From an uncultured Rhodospirillales bacterium (lineage in GTDB: Bacteria; Pseudomonadota; Alphaproteobacteria; Acetobacterales; Acetobacteraceae), in assembly GCA_903932545.1 (NCBI GenBank), contig CAIZGT010000468.1, positions 1-10,808 on the forward strand: 10,808 nucleotides of DNA, in the 5' to 3' direction. The notes under the pieces were generated by a model. It did no database searches, had not been told where the DNA came from, and saw nothing but the letters and a program-made list of their open reading frames with translations. The position numbers and the translations under genes were made by a program. Below, piece by piece: positions 1-6,731 of the stretch (position 1 is the first letter of the stretch; the number at the start of each line of letters is the position of its first letter).

Positions 1-418
1 CCACGCGGCCCGTAAAGTCACAAATCAACAGTCGCGAGGCGGTAATTTCGCTGAAGGCGTAACCATAGGGGTTGACCAAGAACAGCTGATCGCTGCCCGG
101 CACCATGGCCGAAAAATGGTTGCAAATCCCCTCATGCATACCGAGACGCGCAGCCATGCGGAAACACGCGCCCTCCCTCTAGCCCGGCACTGCCCGCCCT
201 CAGCGCGCTGGACGCAGCGGCGGTGTGGCAGACGCGGGTCGATTTGGCCGCGTGTTTCCGCATGGCTGCGCGTATCGGTATGCATGAGGGGATTTGCAAC
301 CATTTTTCGGCCATGGTGCCGGGCAGCGATCAGCTGTTTTTGGTCAACCCCTATGGTTACGCCTTCAGCGAAATTACCGCCTCGCGACTGTTGATTTGTG
401 ACTTTACGGGCCGCGTGG
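1..418. repeat. Large inverted repeat: arms 1-170 and 249-418, 78-bp spacer
   Basis: Bases 1-170 are the reverse complement of 249-418, with paired positions summing to 419. I find two mismatches: 80 against 339, and 145 against 274. The outer end of the left arm is the window edge, so the repeat may be longer. The right arm lies inside the class II aldolase reading frame; the left arm is a second, oppositely oriented piece of the same gene. Read in the aldolase frame, the first mismatch is synonymous (TTT or TTC, Phe39) and the second is Ile or Leu at residue 18. A fold-back chimera or contig-end artefact is the first explanation to exclude. A real inverted duplication, or a join between strain variants, would also fit. 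The arms are seen directly; the cause is inference. Confidence 0.93.
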
Positions 419-942
419 TGGCAGGCAGCGGCGTGCCAGAACCCACCGCATTTTTCATCCATGCCCGCCTGCATTTGCGGCATCCGCATGCACGCGTGGC
501 CCTGCACACCCACATGCCCAACGCCACGGCACTTGCCATGCTGCAAGGCCCGCCGCTGGCGTGGGCTGGACAGACCGCGCTGAAATTCCACGGCCGGATT
601 GCGGTGGACGAAAACTACAACGGCTTGGCGCTTGATGAGAGCGAAGGCGACCGCATCGCTGCTGCGATGGGCGATGCCGATGTGGTGTTTCTCTGCAATC
701 ACGGCGTGATGGTGGTTGGCGCCAGCATCGCTGCTGCATGGGATGATTTATATTATCTTGAACGCGCCTGCGAAGTGCAGCGCCTCGCTTTGGCCACCGG
801 GCGACAATTGCGCGTGATCCCGGACGCAATCGCCAGCCAAGTGGCAGCGCAGATGCGCGGGGAAGATGCGGCAAGTGCCATTCTGCATTTAGAAAGCATC
901 AAGCGTATCCTGGATCAGGAAGCACCGGATTACCGTAAATGA
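223..942 (+). CDS. Class II aldolase/adducin-family protein, 5' end disrupted
   Basis: This is a zinc-dependent class II aldolase/adducin fold, the family of fuculose- and ribulose-phosphate aldolases and many sugar or sugar-acid enzymes of unknown substrate. From GTG 223 the protein has 239 residues. Visible features are the metal-binding HTH (His95, His97) followed by MPNATAL, a third likely ligand His160 in CNHGVMVVG, and a candidate acid-base Glu73 in VPEPTAFFIH. The start is unsafe. The frame is open upstream to a stop at 73-75 with no ATG, and homology-like sequence (LSALDAAAVWQTRVDL) begins before 223, so GTG 223 is only the first conventional start codon present. The native 5' end has probably been replaced by the inverted repeat. 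It ends in an ATGA overlap with the next gene, implying co-translation. The family call is firm; the substrate is unknown. Confidence 0.85.
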   Translation: MWQTRVDLAACFRMAARIGMHEGICNHFSAMVPGSDQLFLVNPYGYAFSEITASRLLICDFTGRVVAGSGVPEPTAFFIHARLHLRHPHARVALHTHMPNATALAMLQGPPLAWAGQTALKFHGRIAVDENYNGLALDESEGDRIAAAMGDADVVFLCNHGVMVVGASIAAAWDDLYYLERACEVQRLALATGRQLRVIPDAIASQVAAQMRGEDAASAILHLESIKRILDQEAPDYRK

Positions 943-1364
943 CCCGCATTTGGACCCTGGCTCTTGCCATCCTCGCCGCTGGTTGCGTGCCAAGCCCGGC
1001 TGGGTTGCCCTATGTGCGCCTGCTGGATCAGCGTAGCTTTACCTCCGGCACTGCTGGCACAAAGGACGCGGTGGTGCTGCCAAACTTGCCACTGGTGAGC
1101 ATTCGATTTGCCACCCCCGACACAGAATTCGCCGCCGAGTTGGACAAAGCGGTTGATGCAGCGGTGGATCGCAAGCCAAACGCTGAGTTTGACGTCGTGA
1201 TCCCGCTGCAACCGAGGGCGGTGCCGAGCGAGGCGATGCAAAATCATGCCACCGACGTGGCACATGAAATCGCGGAACGTGGTATTTCCACCGATCGGAT
1301 ACATATCGGCATTGCGCAAGATCAAGGTGCGCCATTTGGCGAGCTGCGTATCTTTGTGCGTTGA
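939..1364 (+). CDS. Small putative lipoprotein, function unknown
   Basis: A 141-residue protein with a short basic start (MTR), a hydrophobic stretch at residues 4-14 and a cysteine at 16 in LAAGC. This resembles a type II signal peptide and lipobox, although the -3 position is Ala rather than the usual Leu. The mature part has no motif I recognise. Its C-terminal pattern (HEIAERGISTDRIHIGI, then a short closing strand) loosely recalls OmpA-like or CpaD-like alpha/beta envelope domains, but this is resemblance only. ATG 939 overlaps the aldolase stop codon by four bases (ATGA), with a weak GGA eight to nine bases upstream, so it is probably translated by coupling. Acylation and envelope location are inferred. 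Confidence 0.7.
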   Translation: MTRIWTLALAILAAGCVPSPAGLPYVRLLDQRSFTSGTAGTKDAVVLPNLPLVSIRFATPDTEFAAELDKAVDAAVDRKPNAEFDVVIPLQPRAVPSEAMQNHATDVAHEIAERGISTDRIHIGIAQDQGAPFGELRIFVR

Positions 1365-1493
1365 GACTGGTCTTGGCTAAATTCGCTGACACGCGGCATC
1401 TTCCAGATCACATGCCGTCGATGAGAGTCTAAGTTCGCTGGAAACCGCGCGAGGGGAAGACGCGCCATATCCGGGATCGAAAAGAGTCACCTG

Positions 1494-2705
1494 ATGCATC
1501 CGTTTCGAAATGCCTGCCGCGCTGGCTTGGCCCGTATCCGCTCCGAAGGCCGCTATCGCAGCTTCACCGCTCTGCGCAAAAGTGCCGAACGTTTTCCGAT
1601 TTTCACCCTCGGCATTGGTGACGATAGCCGCGACGTTACGGTGTGGTCATCCAACGACTATCTTGCGATGGGCGTGCATCCGGTGGTCATTGATGCCGCA
1701 ACCAACGCCGCGCGTGAGATGGGGGCTGGTGCGGGTGGGACGCGCAACATCGCCGGTACCTCGCAATTGCTGGAGGCGCTGGAGGCCGAACTGGCCAATC
1801 TGCACGGCAAACCGGCTGGGTTGCTGTTCACCTCTGGCTATGTCGCCAATGAAGCGAGCTTGACCACCATTCTGCGTGCTTTGCCGAACTGGCATGTGTT
1901 CTCGGACAAAAAGAACCACGCCTCGATGATCGCAGGCGTCAAAGGTGCGCCGGCTACGGTGCATATCTGGCAGCACAACGACCTCGCCGATCTCGAACGC
2001 CTGCTCAGCGCCGCACCGGCGGACGTGCCGAAATTGATCGTGTTTGAGAGTGTGTATTCCATGGATGCCGATATCAGCGATATCGGCGCGATCTGTGATC
2101 TGGCCGACCGCTTCGGAGCAATGACCTATCTTGATGAGGTGCATGCTGTCGGCCTTTACGGTCCGCAGGGTGGCGGTGTGTCGGAACGCGACAACGTGGC
2201 CAGCCGGGTGGATGTGATTGAGGGCACGCTCGCCAAGGGTTTTGGCTGCCATGGCGGCTATATCACCGGCGACACCGAAATCATCGATTATATCCGCTCC
2301 AACGCGTCTGGGTTTATTTTCAGCACATCGCTGCCGCCGACCACGATTGCGGCGGCGCTGGCCAGTATCCGCCATGTCCGCCAGGATCACGCGCGTCGGG
2401 CAAAGATTTTCGAGCGCGCCGAGACGCTAAAATCCAAGTTGCGCGCCGCTGGGTTGCCCGTGATTGCGTCTGTGAGCCATATCGTGCCGGTGCATGTGGG
2501 CGAGGCCGTGCTGGTGCGCGAAGTCAGCCGCCGCTTGCTGGAAGACTTCGCAATCTATGCCACGCCAATCAACTACCCGACCGTGCCAGTCGGCAGCGAG
2601 CGCCTTCGCCTCACGCCCACGCCGTTGCACACAGATGCGATGATGGATGAGTTGGTGCAGGCACTGCTCGCCGTTATTGGTCGGTCTGAGCGCGTGGCAG
2701 CGTAA
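1494..2705 (+). CDS. hemA: 5-aminolevulinate synthase (ALAS)
   Basis: PLP enzyme condensing glycine and succinyl-CoA to 5-aminolevulinate, the first step of haem (and any bacteriochlorophyll) synthesis by the C4 pathway typical of Alphaproteobacteria. The 403 residues match family length. Expected active-site residues are present: Arg21, Asn54, Thr83, His142, Asp214 and His217 in YLDEVHAVGLYG, and the PLP lysine Lys248 in GTLAKGFGCHGGYI. The C-terminal substrate-binding segment NYPTVPVGSERLRLTPTP is intact, with Arg372 near the expected carboxylate-binding position. These numbers agree closely with the Rhodobacter capsulatus enzyme as I remember it. ATG 1494 has a modest Shine-Dalgarno (AAGAG, 1482-1486) seven bases upstream. 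The 129-bp leader holds a weak GCGCG/CGCGC hairpin (1447-1465) but no convincing FNR box. A strong hairpin follows the stop. Confidence 0.97.
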   Translation: MHPFRNACRAGLARIRSEGRYRSFTALRKSAERFPIFTLGIGDDSRDVTVWSSNDYLAMGVHPVVIDAATNAAREMGAGAGGTRNIAGTSQLLEALEAELANLHGKPAGLLFTSGYVANEASLTTILRALPNWHVFSDKKNHASMIAGVKGAPATVHIWQHNDLADLERLLSAAPADVPKLIVFESVYSMDADISDIGAICDLADRFGAMTYLDEVHAVGLYGPQGGGVSERDNVASRVDVIEGTLAKGFGCHGGYITGDTEIIDYIRSNASGFIFSTSLPPTTIAAALASIRHVRQDHARRAKIFERAETLKSKLRAAGLPVIASVSHIVPVHVGEAVLVREVSRRLLEDFAIYATPINYPTVPVGSERLRLTPTPLHTDAMMDELVQALLAVIGRSERVAA

Positions 2706-2709
2706 ACGA

Positions 2710-2738
2710 ATGGTGGGATGTCCTGAGCATCCCACCAT
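2710..2738. terminator. Hairpin shared by convergent hemA and response regulator
   Basis: A perfect 11-bp stem (2710-2720 with 2728-2738; core TGGTGGGATG/CATCCCACCA) and a 7-base loop begin four bases after the hemA stop and lie 18 bases beyond the end of the converging response-regulator gene. Neither side has a clear run of T, so factor-independent termination is plausible but not certain. Its position between two converging genes supports a bidirectional role. Confidence 0.7.
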
Positions 2739-2756
2739 CGACAGTTACGCTATCAA

Positions 2757-3458
2757 TCAAGCCGACGGATCAAGCCGATAGCCGCCTTGCTCGGTGAGCA
2801 ACAGCTTGAGGTTATTCGGGTCGGGTTCGATCTTTTGCCGCAAACGATAAATATGCGTCTCAAGGGTGTGGGTGGTGACTGCCGCGTTGTAGCCCCACAC
2901 TTCATTGAGCAGCACCTGACGCGCCACCGGGTTTGCCCCGCTGCGGTAGAGAAACTTCAGAATCGCGGCTTCTTTTTCGGTCAGGCGAATACGCTTGTTG
3001 CGCACAGCATCCTGCAGGAGCTTTGCTGAGGGACGGAAAATATAAGGCCCGATGATGAACACCGCGTCTTCGCTGTTCTCGAAAATGCGCAACTGGGCAC
3101 GCAAGCGCGCCAACAACTCACCGAGTCGGAATGGCTTGGCGATGTAGTCGTTCGCGCCGGAGTCGAGCCCGCGCACCACATCGGTTTCTTCATCCGCGCC
3201 GGTGAGCATGATGATCGGCAGCTTCAGGCCACGATCACGCAGCTTTTTGCACAAATCACGCCCGTCACCGTCAGGCAACGACACGTCAAGAATCAGTGCG
3301 TCAAAATGACTGTCCGCCGCCGAAATCAGCGCATCAGCCTCAGCGATGCTACCCGCTTCGGTGGCGGCAAATTCGCCATCTACCACAAGCTGCTCGGTTA
3401 ACATCGAACGCAGGCTGACATCATCATCAACCAGAAGAATGGGGCGGCCGCCCGACAT
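2757..3458 (-). CDS. OmpR/PhoB-family response regulator
   Basis: Two-component DNA-binding regulator of 233 residues. The receiver domain (about 5-120) has the acidic pocket Asp11-Asp12-Asp13, phosphoacceptor Asp58 in LILDVSLPDGDG, Thr86 in MLTGADE and Lys108 in AKPF. A winged-helix DNA-binding domain follows (about 135-233) with LTEKEAAILKFL, the THTLETHIYRLRQKIE recognition region and the GGYRL wing. I chose ATG 3458 because GAGGA (3467-3471, complement) lies eight bases upstream and the receiver fold starts at once. A longer in-frame reading to 3560 adds 34 cysteine-rich residues with no family counterpart. No histidine kinase is adjacent, so the signal is unknown and this is probably an orphan regulator in gene order. 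The family call is secure; the regulon cannot be inferred. Confidence 0.93.
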   Translation of the reverse strand: MSGGRPILLVDDDVSLRSMLTEQLVVDGEFAATEAGSIAEADALISAADSHFDALILDVSLPDGDGRDLCKKLRDRGLKLPIIMLTGADEETDVVRGLDSGANDYIAKPFRLGELLARLRAQLRIFENSEDAVFIIGPYIFRPSAKLLQDAVRNKRIRLTEKEAAILKFLYRSGANPVARQVLLNEVWGYNAAVTTHTLETHIYRLRQKIEPDPNNLKLLLTEQGGYRLDPSA

Positions 3459-3792
3459 GAAGCAATTCCTCTTCCCGCAGCAGGAGCAATCTGCTCCCCG
3501 GCATTCATATCGCGTAACCTGCCCCTCCCGCACATGCAAGGCTGGCATGAAACACAACAATTGTTCTCGGTGAGTTTAACGCGAATGTGCTCACGCGCCA
3601 GTGCGAACTCGCATTTAGCACCGAAAGACAATGCAATCTGACGTGAGCTTGATCCGACTGGGTACGCCCTCATGTGTGCGTCCTGCTTGCGAGCCATGCT
3701 GAAGCGTGCACAGGGTGAAAAGCAGCTGATCCGTGCCAATATCAAGTTCTGACTTAGAGAAGACCCGACCCATCCCGAAATCTGGCCCGCTT
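3459..3792. other. 334-bp non-coding gap between divergent regulator and ribA
   Basis: It should hold the promoters of the response regulator (leftward) and ribA (rightward). I see a tight hairpin, GGAGCA-ATC-TGCTCC (3483-3497), in the regulator leader just upstream of its ribosome binding site. There is also a perfect 10-bp palindrome AACAATTGTT (3556-3565), which could be an operator or an AT-rich promoter element. I see no FMN riboswitch core ahead of ribA, no convincing small gene, and no repeat linking it to the rest of the window. GTG 3733 would extend ribA by 20 residues of low-complexity, non-family sequence and is not preferred. Confidence 0.5.
3467..3471 (-). promoter_or_regulatory. 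Ribosome binding site fixing the response-regulator start
   Basis: On the minus strand GAGGA sits eight bases before ATG 3458. This favours the 233-residue protein over the 267-residue extension. Confidence 0.7.
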
Positions 3793-4935
3793 ATGAACCA
3801 CATCCCTCGCCCTGCGTCGGCCTCCAACGCCACCGAGATCGTCGATCCGCAGGTCCTCGTGCGCCGCTTGCGCGTTGTCCATCGCGCGCAATCCGAGCTA
3901 CGCCGCGGCGTTCCGGTGGTTTTGGTCGGGCGCACCAACATTGCCGTGCTGCCCGCCGAGACAGCTGACACAAGCAGCATTGCCGATCTATGGGCCATAG
4001 CCCTCACCCCGCCGGTGCTGTTGCTGGCCGGTGAGCGGGCCGCCACCGTGCTGGGCAAGCCGAGTGAAGCACGGGTGCAGGCAATTATGCTCGACCGTGA
4101 ATACCTGACACCTGAGATTTTGCGCAGCCTTGCCGACCCAACTCTTGCGCAAATTGCGCCGCCAGATTTGCGCACCACAACCGTGCCAGACGAAGCCGAG
4201 ACAGCTTTGGCATTGCTGAAAATTGGCCGATTGCTGCCCGCCGCGCTCGTAGCACCTGTGGGTGTCGCCCCGTTCATCGTGGCGGACAATTTGGGCCTGC
4301 TCTCGGTCCCCGCCGCCAATGTGCGTGAATACCCTGATGCGACCGCCAGCACGCTCCAGCGCGTCGCCGAGGCAGTGGTGCCGCTGGATGATGCGCCCGA
4401 CGCGCGCATCGTAGCGTTTCGCTCACCGGACCGTGGCGTGGAGCATTTGGCTATTTTGGTGGGCCGGCCCGAGACGCATGCAGCCCCCCTCGTGCGGGTT
4501 CATTCGGAATGCTTCACTGGCGATCTTCTTGGCTCTCTGCGCTGCGATTGCGGCCCACAATTGCGTTCCGCCTTACACCGGATGTCGCAGGAAGGTGCGG
4601 GTGTGCTGCTCTACATGGCACAGGAAGGGCGAGGCATCGGCCTCGTCAACAAACTGCGGGCCTATGCGCTGCAAGATGGCGGGCTGGACACACTGGATGC
4701 GAATCGCGCTTTGGGTTGGGAAGCCGACGAGCGGCGCTTCCTCGCCGCTGCAACAATGCTGGAACAGCTTGGCATCCATCGGGTGCGTCTGCTGACCAAC
4801 AATCCAGACAAGGTGTCGTCGTTGATTGCCTGCGGGATTGATGTGGCCAGCCGCGAAGCTCACTCATTGCCACCCAACGGGGTTAATGACGCCTATCTCG
4901 CCACCAAGGCGAAGCGCTTCGGCCATATTTTGTGA
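3793..4935 (+). CDS. ribA: GTP cyclohydrolase II with degenerate RibB-like N-terminal domain
   Basis: Catalyses the first committed step of riboflavin synthesis, opening GTP to 2,5-diamino-6-ribosylamino-pyrimidinone phosphate, formate and pyrophosphate. From ATG 3793 it has 380 residues. The C-terminal half (about 205-380) is canonical: zinc cysteines Cys240, Cys251 and Cys253 (ECFTGDLLGSLRCDCG), the catalytic stretch QEGRGIGLVNKLRAY (278-291), ALGWEADERRF and LTNNPDKV. The N-terminal half (about 20-200) aligns in general layout with DHBP synthase but lacks its acidic DRENEGDL-type motif, so it is probably not an active RibB; such inactive fusions are common in Alphaproteobacteria. A separate ribB would then be needed elsewhere. 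ATG 3793 has no strong Shine-Dalgarno; GTG 3733 is the alternative. Its stop overlaps the next start (GTGA). Confidence 0.93.
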   Translation: MNHIPRPASASNATEIVDPQVLVRRLRVVHRAQSELRRGVPVVLVGRTNIAVLPAETADTSSIADLWAIALTPPVLLLAGERAATVLGKPSEARVQAIMLDREYLTPEILRSLADPTLAQIAPPDLRTTTVPDEAETALALLKIGRLLPAALVAPVGVAPFIVADNLGLLSVPAANVREYPDATASTLQRVAEAVVPLDDAPDARIVAFRSPDRGVEHLAILVGRPETHAAPLVRVHSECFTGDLLGSLRCDCGPQLRSALHRMSQEGAGVLLYMAQEGRGIGLVNKLRAYALQDGGLDTLDANRALGWEADERRFLAAATMLEQLGIHRVRLLTNNPDKVSSLIACGIDVASREAHSLPPNGVNDAYLATKAKRFGHIL

Positions 4936-5426
4936 GCCAAGCCATTGTGTTTCCCGATGGTCGGTTCGTCTTCAACGGCGAGCCACTCCGCTGCGCCTTT
5001 GGGCGCGCCGGGGTGAATGCCCACAAACAAGAGGGTGACCACGCCACACCCGCCGGGCTTCTCACCCTGCGCCGCGTGCTCTACCGGGCCGATCGGCTGC
5101 CAATCCCTGCCGCCGCCGTGCCACGTGAGCCGCTTTCGCCACAGGATGGTTGGTGTGATGACGTTGATCATCCAAATTACAACACCCGCGTGACCCTGCC
5201 CTTTGACGGGCGCCACGAGGTTCTGTGGCGTGACGATGAGATTTACGACGTGATCGGCGTGCTCGGTTGGAACGATGCGCCGGTGGTCCGAGGCGCGGGG
5301 TCTGCGATTTTCCTGCATGTTGCGCGCCGCGACCTCTCGCCAACCGAAGGCTGTATTGCGCTACCAAAGGCCACGCTGCTCCTTGTGCTGCGTGCCGGGC
5401 TCACGAGCATCAACGTCATTCCGTAG
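4932..5426 (+). CDS. L,D-transpeptidase (YkuD) family protein without signal peptide
   Basis: YkuD-fold proteins form 3-3 peptidoglycan cross-links or attach proteins to the cell wall through a catalytic cysteine. This 164-residue protein carries EGDHATPAGLLTLRR (34-48), matching the family GDxxTPxG motif, and the catalytic His129 (IFLHVARRD) with Cys141 in PTEGCIALP, a TEGC variant of the usual SHGC. The domain fills the whole protein. No hydrophobic leader is visible: the GTG start (4932) lies within the ribA stop codon (GTGA), and the frame reads straight into domain sequence. This is odd for a cell-wall enzyme; several short alphaproteobacterial members share this layout. Tight coupling to ribA implies co-translation, though no functional link is known to me. 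The family is firm; location and substrate are open. Confidence 0.87.
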   Translation: MSQAIVFPDGRFVFNGEPLRCAFGRAGVNAHKQEGDHATPAGLLTLRRVLYRADRLPIPAAAVPREPLSPQDGWCDDVDHPNYNTRVTLPFDGRHEVLWRDDEIYDVIGVLGWNDAPVVRGAGSAIFLHVARRDLSPTEGCIALPKATLLLVLRAGLTSINVIP

Positions 5427-5476
5427 GGCTGAAGCATTCCGCAGTCGCGCAACAAGGCGGGATGCTTCAGCCCTAC
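5423..5476. terminator. Long convergent hairpin carrying both flanking stop codons
   Basis: A perfect 15-bp outer stem (5423-5437 with 5462-5476; core TAGGGCTGAAGCAT) continues inward through one G-T pair and CCGC/GCGG (to 5442/5457), leaving a 14-base loop. The outer stem contains the TAG of the L,D-transpeptidase gene (5424-5426) and, on the other arm, the TAG of the converging DUF971 gene (5475-5473). It is therefore a symmetrical terminator shared by both operons with no intergenic spacer outside the hairpin. No T-tract is evident on either side. Confidence 0.85.
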
Positions 5477-5826
5477 AGGTCGCGTGATAAACCTTTGGAT
5501 GCCAACTCGTTGAGATAACTTTCCCACCGCGCCGCATACTCGCGCCCAAGTTGGTGCAGAAACGCCCAGCTATAAATGCCGCTGTCGTGCAGATCGTCAA
5601 AGATCAGCCGCACCGCATAATGGCCCACCGGCTCAACCCCGATTATCGCCACATGCCGCCTGCGGCTGACGATTTTGCGCTGGCCGGGGCCGTGGCCCTG
5701 CACTTCCGCACTCGGGCTCTCCACGCGCAAATATTCCGCCGGAAGTGAGAACGCCGTGCCGTCATCGAATGTGACGTCGAGACATTTCTCCGCCCGGCGC
5801 AGGCGCAGTTCGGTGGCGGTGTTCAT
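5473..5826 (-). CDS. DUF971 (gamma-butyrobetaine hydroxylase N-terminal-like) protein
   Basis: A 117-residue single-domain DUF971 protein. The fold is known as the N-terminal domain of gamma-butyrobetaine hydroxylase and as a C-terminal extension of some Mrp/HCF101-type Fe-S carriers; the stand-alone bacterial form has no settled role. Visible hallmarks are LRLRRAEKCLDVTFDDGTAFSLPAEYLRV at the N-terminus and, near residues 73-92, the signature VRLIFDDLHDSGIYSW followed by a LHQLG helix. In most relatives the signature reads FDDGHDSGIYSW; here Leu replaces the Gly. It is the last gene of a four-gene operon: ATG 5826 overlaps the Trm112-like stop (ATGA), and its own TAG lies in the terminator hairpin. 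Family confidence is high; function is unknown. Confidence 0.9.
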   Translation of the reverse strand: MNTATELRLRRAEKCLDVTFDDGTAFSLPAEYLRVESPSAEVQGHGPGQRKIVSRRRHVAIIGVEPVGHYAVRLIFDDLHDSGIYSWAFLHQLGREYAARWESYLNELASKGLSRDL

Positions 5827-6011
5827 ACGACGTCGAGCGGACGCGCTTCATCGGGCAGCATGATCGGGATGCCGTCGCGGATCGGATAGGCCAAGCCAGC
5901 TGCCCGGCTGATCAACTCCCCGGCGTCTCGGTCATATTCCAACAGCGTGCGCGTGAGCGGGCAGACCAAAATTTCAAGCAAGCGAGGGTCAACCGGGGCG
6001 GATACGGTCAT
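5823..6011 (-). CDS. Trm112 family (UPF0434/YcaR-like) small protein
   Basis: A 62-residue Trm112-domain protein. In eukaryotes and archaea Trm112 activates several methyltransferases; the small bacterial homologues are presumed binding partners, but their roles are poorly defined. The family core is clear: VDPRLLEILVCPLTRTLLEYD, then ELISRAAGLAYPIRDGIPIMLPDEAR. Only the single cysteine in LVCP is present, so the zinc site of longer homologues is absent, as in many bacterial members. I prefer the start at 6011 because AGGA (6019-6022, complement) lies seven bases upstream. ATG 6026, directly after the upstream gene's TGA, would add five residues (MQDTT). It overlaps the DUF971 start by four bases. 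Confidence 0.9.
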   Translation of the reverse strand: MTVSAPVDPRLLEILVCPLTRTLLEYDRDAGELISRAAGLAYPIRDGIPIMLPDEARPLDVV

Positions 6012-6026
6012 TGTGGTATCCTGCAT

Positions 6027-6707
6027 TCAACTGGCCATCCGGCGCGGCGATGTGCCGGATTCGGGGCTGGTTGGTGGCTCATGGCTGTCTATTCGCAACA
6101 AAGCGCGCAAGGTCTCGGCACGGTCCAACAGCGTTTTGGCTTCCAACAGTGCCTGTTTTTCAATTGGATCAAACGGGCATGCCATCGCCAGGCTGTTGAT
6201 CAGCCCAGCATTCGGCATCGCTTCGATAGCATCCCAGTTGGCGCTAAAGCCGCGGTGGTCGAAATACAGGCTGAGCGACTCAAGCAACCCCTGCCGGTCA
6301 AATTCAGGCAAAGCTGGCGGCAACATATCGGTTGCAAACGCGCGGAAATCACCTCTCACGCAGCGATAACCGCGTCGCATATCCAGTTCTTCGGCCACTT
6401 CAAAGCGCGCCACTCCGGTCAGCGTGATCATATATCGACCGTCATCGGTTTCTGCAAAGCTCGACAGCCGCCCCAGGCAGCCCACCCGCATCAGGCTTGT
6501 GCCATTGGGGCCGGGGGGTTTGGTTTTGTCTGGTTGGATCATCGCCATCAATCTACCGCCGCTCAACGCATCTTCAACCATCGCCAGGTAACGCGGCTCA
6601 AAAATGTTGAGCGGCAGTTGGCCGCCAGGCAACAGCAGCGCGCCAGTCAGTGGAAAGATCGGGAAGCTCTCAGGCAGATCGCTCAGCCGATTTTCCGCTA
6701 AATTCAT
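6027..6707 (-). CDS. LON peptidase substrate-binding (LON-N) domain protein
   Basis: A 226-residue stand-alone version of the N-terminal substrate-recognition domain of Lon protease. It has the classic opening FPIFPLTGALLLPGG followed by LPLNIFEPRYLAMVEDAL, then the beta-rich body (MRVGCLGRLSSFAE, YMITLTGVARFEV) and a C-terminal helical part (about 130-200). It lacks the AAA+ ATPase and the Ser-Lys protease domains, so it cannot degrade protein itself; binding misfolded protein or acting as an adaptor is a reasonable inference. The tail (about 208-226) is rich in Ser and Pro. It lies between the CnoX-type gene (24-base gap) and the Trm112-like gene (abutting). This order recurs in alphaproteobacterial genomes and suggests a shared proteostasis role. 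ATG 6707 has a weak AGAGAG upstream. Confidence 0.92.
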   Translation of the reverse strand: MNLAENRLSDLPESFPIFPLTGALLLPGGQLPLNIFEPRYLAMVEDALSGGRLMAMIQPDKTKPPGPNGTSLMRVGCLGRLSSFAETDDGRYMITLTGVARFEVAEELDMRRGYRCVRGDFRAFATDMLPPALPEFDRQGLLESLSLYFDHRGFSANWDAIEAMPNAGLINSLAMACPFDPIEKQALLEAKTLLDRAETLRALLRIDSHEPPTSPESGTSPRRMAS

Positions 6708-6731
6708 TACCAGAATGCTCTCTTGAACCAG

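Noticed and set aside
25..702. Minus-strand 225-codon open frame across the inverted repeat
   Set aside because: It is antisense to the aldolase gene. It looks self-similar to a plus-strand frame only because both arms of the inverted repeat are read.
1365..1493. FNR/FixK box upstream of hemA
   Set aside because: Such boxes are common before alphaproteobacterial hemA, but no TTGAT-N4-ATCAA-like sequence is present here.
1647..2390. Minus-strand 247-codon open frame
   Set aside because: Antisense to hemA, with His/Arg-rich shadow composition and no recognisable motif.
3459..3792. FMN riboswitch upstream of ribA
   Set aside because: I could not find the conserved FMN-aptamer core sequences in this gap.
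3615..4409. Minus-strand 264-codon open frame
   Set aside because: Antisense to ribA, Ser/Arg/Thr-rich with no domain; a GC-rich shadow frame.
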